Assembly: GCA_027080725.1 (NCBI GenBank)
Contig: JALWRC010000011.1
Location: forward strand, 1 to 64,000
Reading direction: 5' to 3'
DNA: 64,000 bases
Source: Saprospiraceae bacterium
GTDB lineage: Bacteria; Bacteroidota; Bacteroidia; Chitinophagales; Saprospiraceae
Shown: one piece after another, positions 1 to 8,958 of the stretch
Numbering within the stretch: position 1 is the first letter of the stretch
Layout: each line of letters begins with the position of its first letter
Made by a program: the position numbers and the translations under genes
Notes under the pieces: model-generated
Seen by the model: only the letters and a program-made list of their open reading frames with translations
The model's database searches: none
What the model was told of the DNA's origin: nothing

Positions 1-2
1 AT

Positions 3-341
3 GTAACAAGTGCAGAGGTTTACAATAGTGACTTGGCAACTGGTAAAGTAAGTATGCGATTTGCAGGTGCAAATGCAGCTGAGTTTGCCCTTGGTCAAAA
101 CACTCCAAACCCATTCAAGAATGCGACAGAGATTAGCTTCACACTACCGACTGCAATGGATGCTACATTGAGCATCTACAATGTAGACGGAAAAGTGTTG
201 AAAGTAATCGAAGTAGCAGGACAGGAAGGTGTAAACACTGTAACAGTAAGAAGAGATGAGTTGAATGCAACGGGAGTCATGTACTACCAGTTGGATGCAG
301 CTGATTTCACAGCGACAAAGCGCATGGTATTAGTGGACTAA
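3..341 (+). CDS. C-terminal end of a T9SS type A secreted protein (5' cut by window edge)
   Basis: The reading frame is open from the left edge, so only the last 112 residues are visible. They hold an N-P-x-P-N-P-F segment followed by about 75 residues of beta-rich sequence ending in K-R-M-V-L-V-D. This is the layout of the type A T9SS sorting domain, which directs a protein through the outer membrane and is then cleaved or anchored. What the missing part does cannot be told from here. The following genes are also T9SS cargo, so this is probably the end of another large surface protein. The TTG at 33 is not a credible start because the frame continues upstream of it. Confidence 0.85.
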   Translation, partial: VTSAEVYNSDLATGKVSMRFAGANAAEFALGQNTPNPFKNATEISFTLPTAMDATLSIYNVDGKVLKVIEVAGQEGVNTVTVRRDELNATGVMYYQLDAADFTATKRMVLVD

Positions 342-426
342 TCTTCCACTTATCCATGTCTCAATAGAGAAGCGATTTTATTTGCTCTTCGTTTCGTGAG
401 ATAAAGTAAAATCGGTTTTTGGGATG

Positions 427-461
427 GCCTCTCTCCAATCTAATTGGGGGGGGGCTTTTTT
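427..461 (+). terminator. Intrinsic terminator after the first T9SS gene
   Basis: A ten-pair stem (427-436 with 446-455, several G-T pairs, right arm almost all G) is followed directly by six T. It lies 85 bases after the stop codon of the preceding gene. Confidence 0.65.
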
Positions 462-468
462 CATTTAG

Positions 469-513
469 ATTGCTCCGTAGAAGTTGGCTATCTTCAGTTG
501 GAGCAATTTTTTT
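469..513 (+). terminator. Second hairpin with T-run downstream of the first terminator
   Basis: ATTGCTCC (469-476) pairs perfectly with GGAGCAAT (500-507). An inner GAAG/CTTC pair (480-483 with 492-495) extends the structure, and a run of seven T follows. It makes a tandem terminator with the hairpin at 427-455. Confidence 0.65.
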
Positions 514-557
514 CTAAAATCATATTAAAAAATTATGTAATATGTAATCTATTGTAT

Positions 558-565
558 TACCTTTG
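558..565 (+). promoter_or_regulatory. Bacteroidota -7 box (TACCTTTG) for the 937-residue HYR protein
   Basis: TACCTTTG matches the TAnnTTTG -7 consensus of Bacteroidota and lies 55 bases before the ATG at 621. No clear TTTG -33 box is seen at the expected spacing. Confidence 0.5.
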
Positions 566-620
566 CATTTGAATTACCCACCCAACAGTTCAATTATTAA
601 ACTTTGTAAAAACAGATATT

Positions 621-3434
621 ATGTTCAGATCTGTAAAGGAACTGTTATATGCTTATGTCTTATTGATAGTTCCACTCGTTTTGTTGCCATCAAAGATGCA
701 TAGTCAATGCGCTCCTGAAGCGAAGTGTAAGACATTTCTTAATTTTTCATTGGACAACAACGGGGTCGCATTAGTTCCGGCGTCCATCTTGGACAATGGA
801 AGTGTGGATTGTAATGTCCCACCTGGTGCCTTATGGTTTAAAGTAAAGCGGATGACAGCTCCTAATGGCTATGACTGTTTTAATCCCGGGAATCCTAACT
901 ATAAGTTTGATGACTACGTGCAGTTGTGTTGTGAAGACGTTGGGGACACTATCAATGTTATATTTCGTGTTTACAATGTCGATCCGGGTTCCGGTCCGGT
1001 GGATGACACTGTAGGAACGGGACATTTCAATGATTGTATGTCTGGTCTGGAGGCAGTAGATAAATTGCCTCCGGTCATCGTGTGCCCCCCGGATACTACG
1101 ATAGAATGCGGTGCAATGTTTAGTGATTATAGTTTGTATGGGGATCCGGTCGTGACAGATAATTGTGATTCTGTCGTTGTTGATGTTGTTGTCGACACAC
1201 AATTGAATATATGTAACGTAGGTACTATTTTAAGAAAGTTTATTGCTACGGATATCGGTGGCTTAAAAGATAGCTGTATACAAACCATCACAGTTGTCAA
1301 CAATCATCCATTTGATGGTAACGATCCAAATCAACTAATTTGGCCCAAAGACACAGCAATATATGGTTGTTACGATAACATAGATACTGCCATTTCAGGA
1401 AGGCCCACCATTATTGAAGATGAATGTGATCTCGTGGGGGTTGATTATCAGGATCAAACATATTATTTTGGTAAGAGATCAGCATGTTACAAGATAATAC
1501 GTATTTGGAAGGTGGTGGATTGGTGCCAGTACGACCCCAAATTAGGGTGTCGTACGGATAACGGTTGCTGGACCCATGAGCAGATTGTCAAGGTCTTAGA
1601 TACTATACCTCCTATTGTCACAGGAGTGAAAGATACTACTATATTTAACTTCACTTCTGATTGTTCCTCCCTGTTTGTCAACTTAGACACTGCTATTGCC
1701 TATGATTGCGATAGTACCTTTATCAAGCATTTTGAAATAGATGTTGATTTGTATTCAGATGGAACAATTGATTCGGTTAAGATAGGCAATGATGCCAGTG
1801 GTTACTATCCGAATGGAGTACATCGCATTACCTTCAAGGCGTTTGATAAATGTGGCAATATAGGGGATTCTACCATTGTTCTAACCGTTAAGGACAAGAA
1901 GAAGCCTTCTCCAATCGGAAATGCCGGAATAGTAGTGGCACTCAATCAAATGCAGAATGGGGTAATGGCTATGGTATTCGCAAGGCAACTGGATAATGGT
2001 AGTTATGATAACTGTACCCTTCAAAGTGAACTTAAGTTTTCTTTTAGCTCTGATGTCAATGATAGTGTCCGAATTTATAATTGTGATAGCATTATTAATA
2101 GTTCTGTTAAGAATGTCGAATTATGGGTGACGGATGAATGCGGAAACCAGGATTATGTAAAAACATTTGTTTTTGTGCAAGATAATGCGGGATTATGTCC
2201 CGGCAATCTAAAGAACAATATTTTTGGACTTGTCATGGACGCATACGGAAAAGGATCTCCATTTATCAAGTTGGTGGCCAAGGATGGTAAGAAAGAGTAT
2301 GATGCTTTGAGTAAGCCTAACGGGGCTTATGAATTACAGAATATTAAAGATGCCAAGAAAATAACCGTTTATCCGATCAAAACCGATGATGTACTAAAAG
2401 GCGTCAATACGAAGGATTTGGTGGCCATTAAAAAGTATCTGTTGGGGAAAATCGATTTTGATTCTCCTTGGCAATACATAGCTGCAGATGTCGATATGTC
2501 TAATAACATCTCTACAAGGGATATATTATTACTACGGAATCTAATTCTTCGTAGATCTCAGACATTGCCGCATGGTCTTTCGTGGAGATTTGTCCTCGCC
2601 GACCATAGATTTGGGGACCCTAGAAATCCTTTCGTTTCAGGTATGGAATCAAGTTACACCATCAATAATTTTGATTCGGGTATGCGGATTGATTTTAAAG
2701 GTACCAAGTTGGGCGATGTGGTTCAACCGGTCAAGTTGAAGTCTTCCGGAACACGGGAGGTGCACGTAATAAAAGGTAGAATCACTTCTTCCGGAGAAGG
2801 GATGCCATATGGGTTAAGTATTAATGATGAAGTGGATTTAGCTGGATTGTATTGTGAAATACTTCTTCCCGAAGGAGTCAATCGAGTCGTATTGGATGGA
2901 ACTAATCTGCGAGGATTCTCCCATTCAAATTACTACTTGGATCCAGCAACGCATATCTTGAGGGTGGTATGGTCGGATCCGGAGGGTATATATATTTTCA
3001 AGGACCAAAACCTTTTGTTTTTGCGGTTGTACGACGGTACCAAGGAAATTAGTTTGAGCAAAGTAGACTGGAGACACTCTAAGGGTGAAATTATTCAGAA
3101 TGACTTGGAGGAATCTGTAGCAATGGATTTCATATACATGGATTCTGAAATTATTAAAGGAGATACTAAAGAGCAATTGTTAGATGTTGAGGTCCATCCA
3201 AACCCATTTCATAACGAGGTTGAGATAGCGTATTTTCTTATGAGAGGAAGTGAAGTCTCAGTGCTTATCACAGATCAGTTTGGTAGACAAATGTACAGTT
3301 CTGCAGGATTAGAGGATTTGGGAGAGCATACATTTAGAATAGCGCAATCCAAGGATTGGAGAGCCGGAGTATATTTTTGCACCATTCGGACGGACGAACA
3401 AACAAGGACCATTAAGTTGGTTAAGACAGAGTAA
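621..3434 (+). CDS. HYR-repeat, dockerin-like, T9SS type A surface protein
   Basis: Secreted surface protein of 937 residues, probably an adhesin or structural protein. Residues 1-29 form a signal peptide. Beta-sandwich modules of HYR type follow; their hallmark is P-P-V-I-x-C-P-P-D-T-T with paired cysteines (about 150-230 and 330-430). At about 532-590 there is a carboxypeptidase-regulatory-like module. At 594-650 a dockerin-like segment follows (G-V-N-T-K-D-L-V-x-I-K-K-Y-L-L-G, then A-D-V-D-M-S-N-N-I-S-T-R-D), with two D/N-rich loops like calcium-binding dockerin repeats. The T9SS type A domain starts near 856 with P-N-P-F. The larger protein encoded just downstream has the same module order. 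The binding partner is unknown. Family assignment is firm; the role is inferred. Confidence 0.85.
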   Translation: MFRSVKELLYAYVLLIVPLVLLPSKMHSQCAPEAKCKTFLNFSLDNNGVALVPASILDNGSVDCNVPPGALWFKVKRMTAPNGYDCFNPGNPNYKFDDYVQLCCEDVGDTINVIFRVYNVDPGSGPVDDTVGTGHFNDCMSGLEAVDKLPPVIVCPPDTTIECGAMFSDYSLYGDPVVTDNCDSVVVDVVVDTQLNICNVGTILRKFIATDIGGLKDSCIQTITVVNNHPFDGNDPNQLIWPKDTAIYGCYDNIDTAISGRPTIIEDECDLVGVDYQDQTYYFGKRSACYKIIRIWKVVDWCQYDPKLGCRTDNGCWTHEQIVKVLDTIPPIVTGVKDTTIFNFTSDCSSLFVNLDTAIAYDCDSTFIKHFEIDVDLYSDGTIDSVKIGNDASGYYPNGVHRITFKAFDKCGNIGDSTIVLTVKDKKKPSPIGNAGIVVALNQMQNGVMAMVFARQLDNGSYDNCTLQSELKFSFSSDVNDSVRIYNCDSIINSSVKNVELWVTDECGNQDYVKTFVFVQDNAGLCPGNLKNNIFGLVMDAYGKGSPFIKLVAKDGKKEYDALSKPNGAYELQNIKDAKKITVYPIKTDDVLKGVNTKDLVAIKKYLLGKIDFDSPWQYIAADVDMSNNISTRDILLLRNLILRRSQTLPHGLSWRFVLADHRFGDPRNPFVSGMESSYTINNFDSGMRIDFKGTKLGDVVQPVKLKSSGTREVHVIKGRITSSGEGMPYGLSINDEVDLAGLYCEILLPEGVNRVVLDGTNLRGFSHSNYYLDPATHILRVVWSDPEGIYIFKDQNLLFLRLYDGTKEISLSKVDWRHSKGEIIQNDLEESVAMDFIYMDSEIIKGDTKEQLLDVEVHPNPFHNEVEIAYFLMRGSEVSVLITDQFGRQMYSSAGLEDLGEHTFRIAQSKDWRAGVYFCTIRTDEQTRTIKLVKTE

Positions 3435-3538
3435 ACACGACGGTATTGGATGAAAGCATGCTCGCTAAAAAATGATATAACATGATGAATAGTATATATT
3501 TAAAGAAAGACATCCCAAAAACGTCTGAGAGGAGAACG

Positions 3539-6500
3539 ATGAAGAGCCTTTGGCTCTTCACGTTCCTTTCAATTTTTATGCTTCAAAGCAACCGGGTGCT
3601 TGCAAATGATGGCCTATTGAATGAAGAGCTAGGCGCAGTAGATTGCATTGCGCATGTTCAAATCTCTTTGGACAGTACGGGTTTCTTTGTCATAAAACCT
3701 GTGAATTTACTATCGGGGCATTATCCGGACTTAGGGGTGTTTAAGGTAAATATTATGGAGAAAGGAAGACAGGATACGCTTTTCTGTAGTGATATAGGAC
3801 ATCCGGTTAGCGTAATGGTCTTGGATACTGTAAGCGGAAATTCTTGCTGGTCCACGGTTTATGTCGAAGATAAATTGCCTCCGGTGATTACTTGCGTTAA
3901 TGACACGTTGTTTTGCACGGTCGATCCGGATTCGGTGGACTATTCGGTATATGGGCATGTTACGGATAATTGTGACCCAAATGTCAAGCTTACTTTTTCA
4001 TACACTTACACCAACTATAGTTGCGGAAGTACACAATTCTCAGGATATTCGGATATCATATGGTTGGCGACGGATAGATACGGTTTTTCAGATACTTGCA
4101 GGAGCAGGGTTTACTTCTCTAAACCGTCCATATTCGATGCAGTATTTCCTCCGGACACGTTAATGTATTGCGCTATTGCAAATCCGGATTCTGCCGGTTT
4201 TCCTACGATTATGGGAATTGAGATTCCAAGGCTTTGTGATATTGCTGTTTCTTCAAAGGATGATACAACGCAAATATGTGCCGGTGGATATGACATTCAC
4301 CGCAGATGGACAATATATGACTTATGCCGTACCATTTCATACCGGACCCATACCCAGTTGATTTCTGTCAGAGATACTGTGCCTCCTACTTTCGTTTGCC
4401 CGGATACTATTACAGTGGGGACAGACCCATTTGATTGCTCGGTTTTATATACATTCGTAGAGATCGCAGTAATGGATGCTTGCTCTCCTGTTGATTCCAT
4501 TACCCAACAAATCCGTTTGGATGGAATCATGCATGATCCTGGCGATACGATCACCCTGGATACCGGTTTTTATACTTTGCAATACTTTGTGACGGATGAT
4601 TGTAGCAACATGGATACGTGTACGTCCGTACTGCATGTAAGGGACGATGATGCTCCGGTGTTGGCTTGTACTCCTTCGGATACGATTGGATTGGGGAGTG
4701 ACAGTATTGTTATTGTGAGTGTTGACCATTTTTTGATGTTGTCTAATGCTTTTGACAACTGTGGTATTGATACGGTATTAGTGCGTCGTATGGCGACCAA
4801 CTGCGGGCGTCCTCAGGACACTGTTTTTACAGATTCCCTGGGTTTTTGTTGTGCAGATGTGGGCAATGATGTGATGGTGGTTATTAAAGCCATCGATCAA
4901 GCGGGAAATTCTAATTTTTGTATGATCAATGTGGCGGTTATTGACACTTTCCCTCCGATGATTACTTCCTCACCCAACGATACAACGATAAGCTGCACAC
5001 AGAATTATCTGGATACAGCAGTGACTGGAGGAATAAAATATACAGATAACTGCCCTAGTCAGCTGATGGTTTCTGTAATTGATTCAAATGGCGTGACCAG
5101 TTGCAAATCCGGTAAGATAAAGCGCACCTTTGTGGTTTGCGATGCGGGTAATAATTGCGATACTGCCATTCAGTATATCACCGTGATTAATCCTTATGTT
5201 TTTGACACGGCGGATGTGAGGTGGCCGGCAGATACGACCATTGACAGCTGCCCTGCGGATTCTCTACCTTCGACCATCGGTAGTATGGTGGTAGTGATCG
5301 GTGATAGTTGCCAAAGCATAGTGGTAACATTTAGAGATAGTGTTGTTTCGGATACCAATGATGCTTGTTTGGATATATTGCGGACTTGGGAAGTGTGGGA
5401 TACTTGTAGTATGGTGCATACACATTTGGATTCTGTTCAAATGATAACATTATTAAACTACCGCCCGCCGTTCTTATCCGGCCCCAATGATACTGTGGTG
5501 GTCGCTAAAGGTTGTACAGATACCGTTTCTCTTCCACCGGTTCACGCGACGGATTGTAGCACGAATGTCTCTATCACTAATGATTTCAACAGTGGCGGGG
5601 CAGATGCTTCCGGTGAATACCCGATAGGGACAACAAAGGTTACATTTACCGCTGTAGACAATTGCAATAAGATATCTACCTATATGATAACAGTGACGGT
5701 CAATGATACCGTTACCCCAATATTGATTTGTCCTCCGGACACCACATTGTATTGTGCAATTGATTTTACACTTGACAGTTTGGTAAATTACGGGACAGCG
5801 ACATTTACGGACAATTGCTCTGATTCCGTCAGCATTCAAGTGGACACAATTGTGAATTTATCCAAATGCAATGCAGGGACAGTGATGAGAAGGTGGACTA
5901 CTATGGATGAAGCCGGAAATGCGGATACCTGTATGCAAACTATTACAATTGTAATTGATACTGTAGATAATAATAATGTCATATGGCCCAAGGATACCGT
6001 TATCTCTGATTGTCCTCCGGACTCCCTTCCATCTACTATAGGGAGTATGGTGCAGATAGTCATGAACCGGTGTAATACCATTAAGGTGACCTGGTCAGAT
6101 AATAATATCTCTGACCCCAATGATGTTTGTTTGACTTTGAAACGAACCTGGCATGTTACGGACTCTTGTAGCAATACCAGGCCGGTGCAGGACTCGGTTC
6201 AAATGATCACCATATTAAACTATAAGCCACCAAAGCTCACCGTGCCTCCGGACGTAACGGTATATGCGTCATCCGGTTTGTGCGGAGCCAATGTGACATT
6301 GGATCCGGCTACCACTACGGATTGTAGTTCCGGTGTGACCATCACCAATGACCATAATGCAGGAGGTGCCAATGCAAGCGGTATGTATGACATAGGAACC
6401 ACTTGTGTGGTATTTACCGCTACGGACGGTTGTAACAAGCAAAGTATGGATACGACTTGTGTGACGGTACTGGATACAATCAAGCCCACCTTGTCCTGTC

Positions 6501-8803
6501 CTCCGGATACCACCGTCAAATGCACGGAATTCGACCCGAATAATCTGGATAAATTCGGTATGTTTTCTGCTATGGATAATTGTGATTCTGTGGTGATAAC
6601 GATTGACACATTGGATGAATTGGATCCTTGTGGAGTGGGAATGATTACACGTACTTGGGTGGTTATGGATACGTTTAACAATACGGATAGTTGTAAGCAA
6701 GTGATTACAGTCTTACCGGATACCTTAAAGCCTTCGGATATTATCTGCCCACCGGATAGTTCGGATGTGGATATCTGTGATACGGTGGGGATAGATAGTC
6801 TATTAAATCTAATGCCCCGTGTGGACTCAAGCAAGTTGGGCTGTGCTAAATTGGGTTTTAGTTATGTGGATTCTACAGCAATGCATTGTGGGGAAGAGTT
6901 TTGTAAAGAAATCACACGAAAGTGGACGATTATTGATTCGTGCACTTATGATAGTATGAGTACAGGCATATATTTCTGTACACATAAGGTTCGGATTCGG
7001 GATACTATGCCCCCGACATTTGACAGCATTCCAAGGGATACCACTATAGCTGCCGCTCCGGATTCCTGTTCTAAGTTTGTCCGGCTGAAGGCTCATATTT
7101 GGGACTGCGCGGGAGTCAAGAGTATTTCAAATGATGCCCCATTTCAAAATTCAGATAGTTTGGATATCTCAGGGGAGTATCCGTTGGGGGTTACTTTAGT
7201 GACCTTTGTTTATGAGGATTCGTGTTGTAATCTGGATTCTACCATCGTCTCGATACGTATTATAGATACGATACCTCCCACCATTTCATGCAGCCCTGTT
7301 ACACGGGATCTGAGCAATTCAGAGAATGTGGATCACAGCATTGAGGTGTGTGCAAGTGCTTTTGGGCTCAGCTACGGAGATAATTGTGCCCCGGACTCCA
7401 CCTTGATAGTCACACTTAATAAGAATAACCCGGCCGATTCCTGCCGGACGTACAACTGCGATTCATTGATGGGGATGCCGAGCAAATCGTTTACCATTAT
7501 CATTTACGTGATAGATCCTTCCAATAATACCATTGATTCGTGTAGTACGACTTTAACCATTACGGATGTGATGAATGTGTGTGGTAGAAACCTTCCGAGT
7601 CCTTTGAGTGGTGTCGTCCATCTGATGAATCACCAAGGGATGAAAGGTATTGAAGTGGGCTTGAAAGATGAACCTACACCAGTAGCCATTACAGATGATT
7701 CCGGCAGGTATGAAATGGTGGACATCTCGCGACCGGGAAGCTATGAAGTGATTGCCCGATATCCACGTGTGACAAGAATGCAAGGGGTCAATACCAGGGA
7801 TTTGGTCGTTATTCAAAAGCATTTGCTTGGCTTGACTGATTTCGAATATCCGGAACAGTACATCGCAGCGGATATCAATAATTCAAATAGCGTTAGCACA
7901 GGAGATATTTTGGCTTTGAGGAAAATTGTCTTAGGGAAAACGCATCCATTTGAGAGTAAGCCACAATGGATTGTTGTTTCTGACCATTGGGGAGACGAAC
8001 TCGATCCTTGGAATGCAAAGGAGATAAAAGTGTCTTTTGTAGATTCACAGTCTGTTGCCAATATTGATATGCGGGCGCTACTGCTCGGAGATGTTGATTT
8101 TTCATCATTGGGGGGATTGTATGAAATAGGTGAAACGAGAGCTGCGAATATTACCGATTTATATGTTGACCAATATGCTGATGAAGACCTAAAAGGTCTT
8201 GATTATAGAATAGATAATTTTGAGGAAGTAGATGGAGTCCAGTTTGAACTTGTTTTTAATCCGGAGGAATGGTCTTTTGACGGCTTAATTCCATCAGGAG
8301 AGAACCTGCTCTGTAAGGAAAATGTAAGCTATCAGCGTCGGGGAGACAAAGGATATGTTCGAATATCATGGAGTGAGTTGAATCATGGTATAAAAGAGGG
8401 ACATTTCTTACTTGGATTTATACCATTAGTGGAAGGCGCTACATTACCCAAGTTGATGAAGGAGGGGTATGAAGGCCAGATTTATTATTCTGATGGCTCA
8501 ATTCGGTCATTAGAGCTAAAAGAAAACCAAAGGGATAAAGCCTTTGAGGTAAGTCAAAATGTTCCCAATCCATTTGATGCCTCGACAGAGATAAAAGTTT
8601 ATCTACCGGAAGAAGATAATGTTCAGCTTTCGATACGGGATATGACAGGTAGAATCGTATGGGAGAAAACTTCTTTGCTGTCTGCAGGTGACCAAACTAT
8701 CAAAGTGTATCGGAAGGATTTGCCTTCCAACACGGCTGTGTTTATTTATTCGGTTAAGACTAAGTGGGGCATTCAGAGCAAGAAAATGGTCTTATTGCAG
8801 TAA
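3539..8803 (+). CDS. Giant HYR-repeat, dockerin-like, T9SS type A surface protein
   Basis: A 1754-residue secreted protein. I start it at the ATG at 3539, because M-K-S-L-W-L-F-T-F-L begins a normal signal peptide and GAGAGGAGAACG precedes it; an in-frame ATG at 3482 would add 19 polar residues. About eleven HYR-type modules (P-P-x-x-x-C-P-P-D-T-T with conserved cysteines) fill residues 110-1340. Within them a unit of 254 residues is tandemly duplicated (bases 5216-5977 and 5978-6739). Near residue 1416 a dockerin-like segment appears (G-V-N-T-R-D-L-V-V-I-Q-K-H-L-L-G, then A-D-I-N-N-S-N-S-V-S-T-G-D), then a cohesin-like beta region, then a T9SS type A domain from about 1676 (N-V-P-N-P-F). The upstream HYR gene ends 104 bases earlier, so both may share one transcript. 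Likely a cell-surface adhesin or matrix filament. Confidence 0.88.
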   Translation: MKSLWLFTFLSIFMLQSNRVLANDGLLNEELGAVDCIAHVQISLDSTGFFVIKPVNLLSGHYPDLGVFKVNIMEKGRQDTLFCSDIGHPVSVMVLDTVSGNSCWSTVYVEDKLPPVITCVNDTLFCTVDPDSVDYSVYGHVTDNCDPNVKLTFSYTYTNYSCGSTQFSGYSDIIWLATDRYGFSDTCRSRVYFSKPSIFDAVFPPDTLMYCAIANPDSAGFPTIMGIEIPRLCDIAVSSKDDTTQICAGGYDIHRRWTIYDLCRTISYRTHTQLISVRDTVPPTFVCPDTITVGTDPFDCSVLYTFVEIAVMDACSPVDSITQQIRLDGIMHDPGDTITLDTGFYTLQYFVTDDCSNMDTCTSVLHVRDDDAPVLACTPSDTIGLGSDSIVIVSVDHFLMLSNAFDNCGIDTVLVRRMATNCGRPQDTVFTDSLGFCCADVGNDVMVVIKAIDQAGNSNFCMINVAVIDTFPPMITSSPNDTTISCTQNYLDTAVTGGIKYTDNCPSQLMVSVIDSNGVTSCKSGKIKRTFVVCDAGNNCDTAIQYITVINPYVFDTADVRWPADTTIDSCPADSLPSTIGSMVVVIGDSCQSIVVTFRDSVVSDTNDACLDILRTWEVWDTCSMVHTHLDSVQMITLLNYRPPFLSGPNDTVVVAKGCTDTVSLPPVHATDCSTNVSITNDFNSGGADASGEYPIGTTKVTFTAVDNCNKISTYMITVTVNDTVTPILICPPDTTLYCAIDFTLDSLVNYGTATFTDNCSDSVSIQVDTIVNLSKCNAGTVMRRWTTMDEAGNADTCMQTITIVIDTVDNNNVIWPKDTVISDCPPDSLPSTIGSMVQIVMNRCNTIKVTWSDNNISDPNDVCLTLKRTWHVTDSCSNTRPVQDSVQMITILNYKPPKLTVPPDVTVYASSGLCGANVTLDPATTTDCSSGVTITNDHNAGGANASGMYDIGTTCVVFTATDGCNKQSMDTTCVTVLDTIKPTLSCPPDTTVKCTEFDPNNLDKFGMFSAMDNCDSVVITIDTLDELDPCGVGMITRTWVVMDTFNNTDSCKQVITVLPDTLKPSDIICPPDSSDVDICDTVGIDSLLNLMPRVDSSKLGCAKLGFSYVDSTAMHCGEEFCKEITRKWTIIDSCTYDSMSTGIYFCTHKVRIRDTMPPTFDSIPRDTTIAAAPDSCSKFVRLKAHIWDCAGVKSISNDAPFQNSDSLDISGEYPLGVTLVTFVYEDSCCNLDSTIVSIRIIDTIPPTISCSPVTRDLSNSENVDHSIEVCASAFGLSYGDNCAPDSTLIVTLNKNNPADSCRTYNCDSLMGMPSKSFTIIIYVIDPSNNTIDSCSTTLTITDVMNVCGRNLPSPLSGVVHLMNHQGMKGIEVGLKDEPTPVAITDDSGRYEMVDISRPGSYEVIARYPRVTRMQGVNTRDLVVIQKHLLGLTDFEYPEQYIAADINNSNSVSTGDILALRKIVLGKTHPFESKPQWIVVSDHWGDELDPWNAKEIKVSFVDSQSVANIDMRALLLGDVDFSSLGGLYEIGETRAANITDLYVDQYADEDLKGLDYRIDNFEEVDGVQFELVFNPEEWSFDGLIPSGENLLCKENVSYQRRGDKGYVRISWSELNHGIKEGHFLLGFIPLVEGATLPKLMKEGYEGQIYYSDGSIRSLELKENQRDKAFEVSQNVPNPFDASTEIKVYLPEEDNVQLSIRDMTGRIVWEKTSLLSAGDQTIKVYRKDLPSNTAVFIYSVKTKWGIQSKKMVLLQ
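4331..4342 (+). repeat. Dispersed motif ACCATTTCATAC, copy 1
   Basis: Exact copy inside the giant HYR gene, read there as T-I-S-Y and followed by C. One of 12 exact copies in the window. Confidence 0.7.
5216..6739 (+). repeat. Tandem 762-bp superrepeat inside the giant HYR gene
   Basis: Two diverged units, 5216-5977 and 5978-6739, encode parallel 254-residue blocks. Both begin V-x-W-P-x-D-T, share C-P-x-D-S-L-P-S-T-I-G-S-M-V about ten residues later and L-D/Q-D-S-V-Q-M-I-T in the middle, and end in C-P-P-D-T-T-type HYR sequence. Confidence 0.75.
7708..7719 (-). repeat. Dispersed motif ACCATTTCATAC, copy 2
   Basis: Exact copy on the minus strand inside the giant HYR gene, where the plus strand reads Y-E-M-V. 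Followed by C on the motif strand. Confidence 0.7.
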
Positions 8804-8825
8804 TAAAAGGATAATATTTTAGGGT

Positions 8826-8861
8826 AAGCGCATCGTAAGTAATTGCGATGCGCTTTTTTTT
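8826..8861 (+). terminator. Strong intrinsic terminator after the giant HYR gene
   Basis: A 13-pair stem (8826-8838 with 8843-8855, one G-T pair), a GTAA loop, and a run of eight T. It lies 23 bases after the stop codon. Confidence 0.9.
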
Positions 8862-8958
8862 AATATTGGGATGAAATGCTATTAAACTTTTGATATCTTG
8901 GTAAGTCTCACAAGTTAGAACATTTGTATTCTGTTTTAATATTAAAATTTGTTATACA

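Noticed and set aside
3482-3538. Upstream ATG extending the giant HYR protein by 19 residues
   Set aside because: It would place polar residues before a normal signal peptide; the ATG at 3539 has a better upstream sequence.
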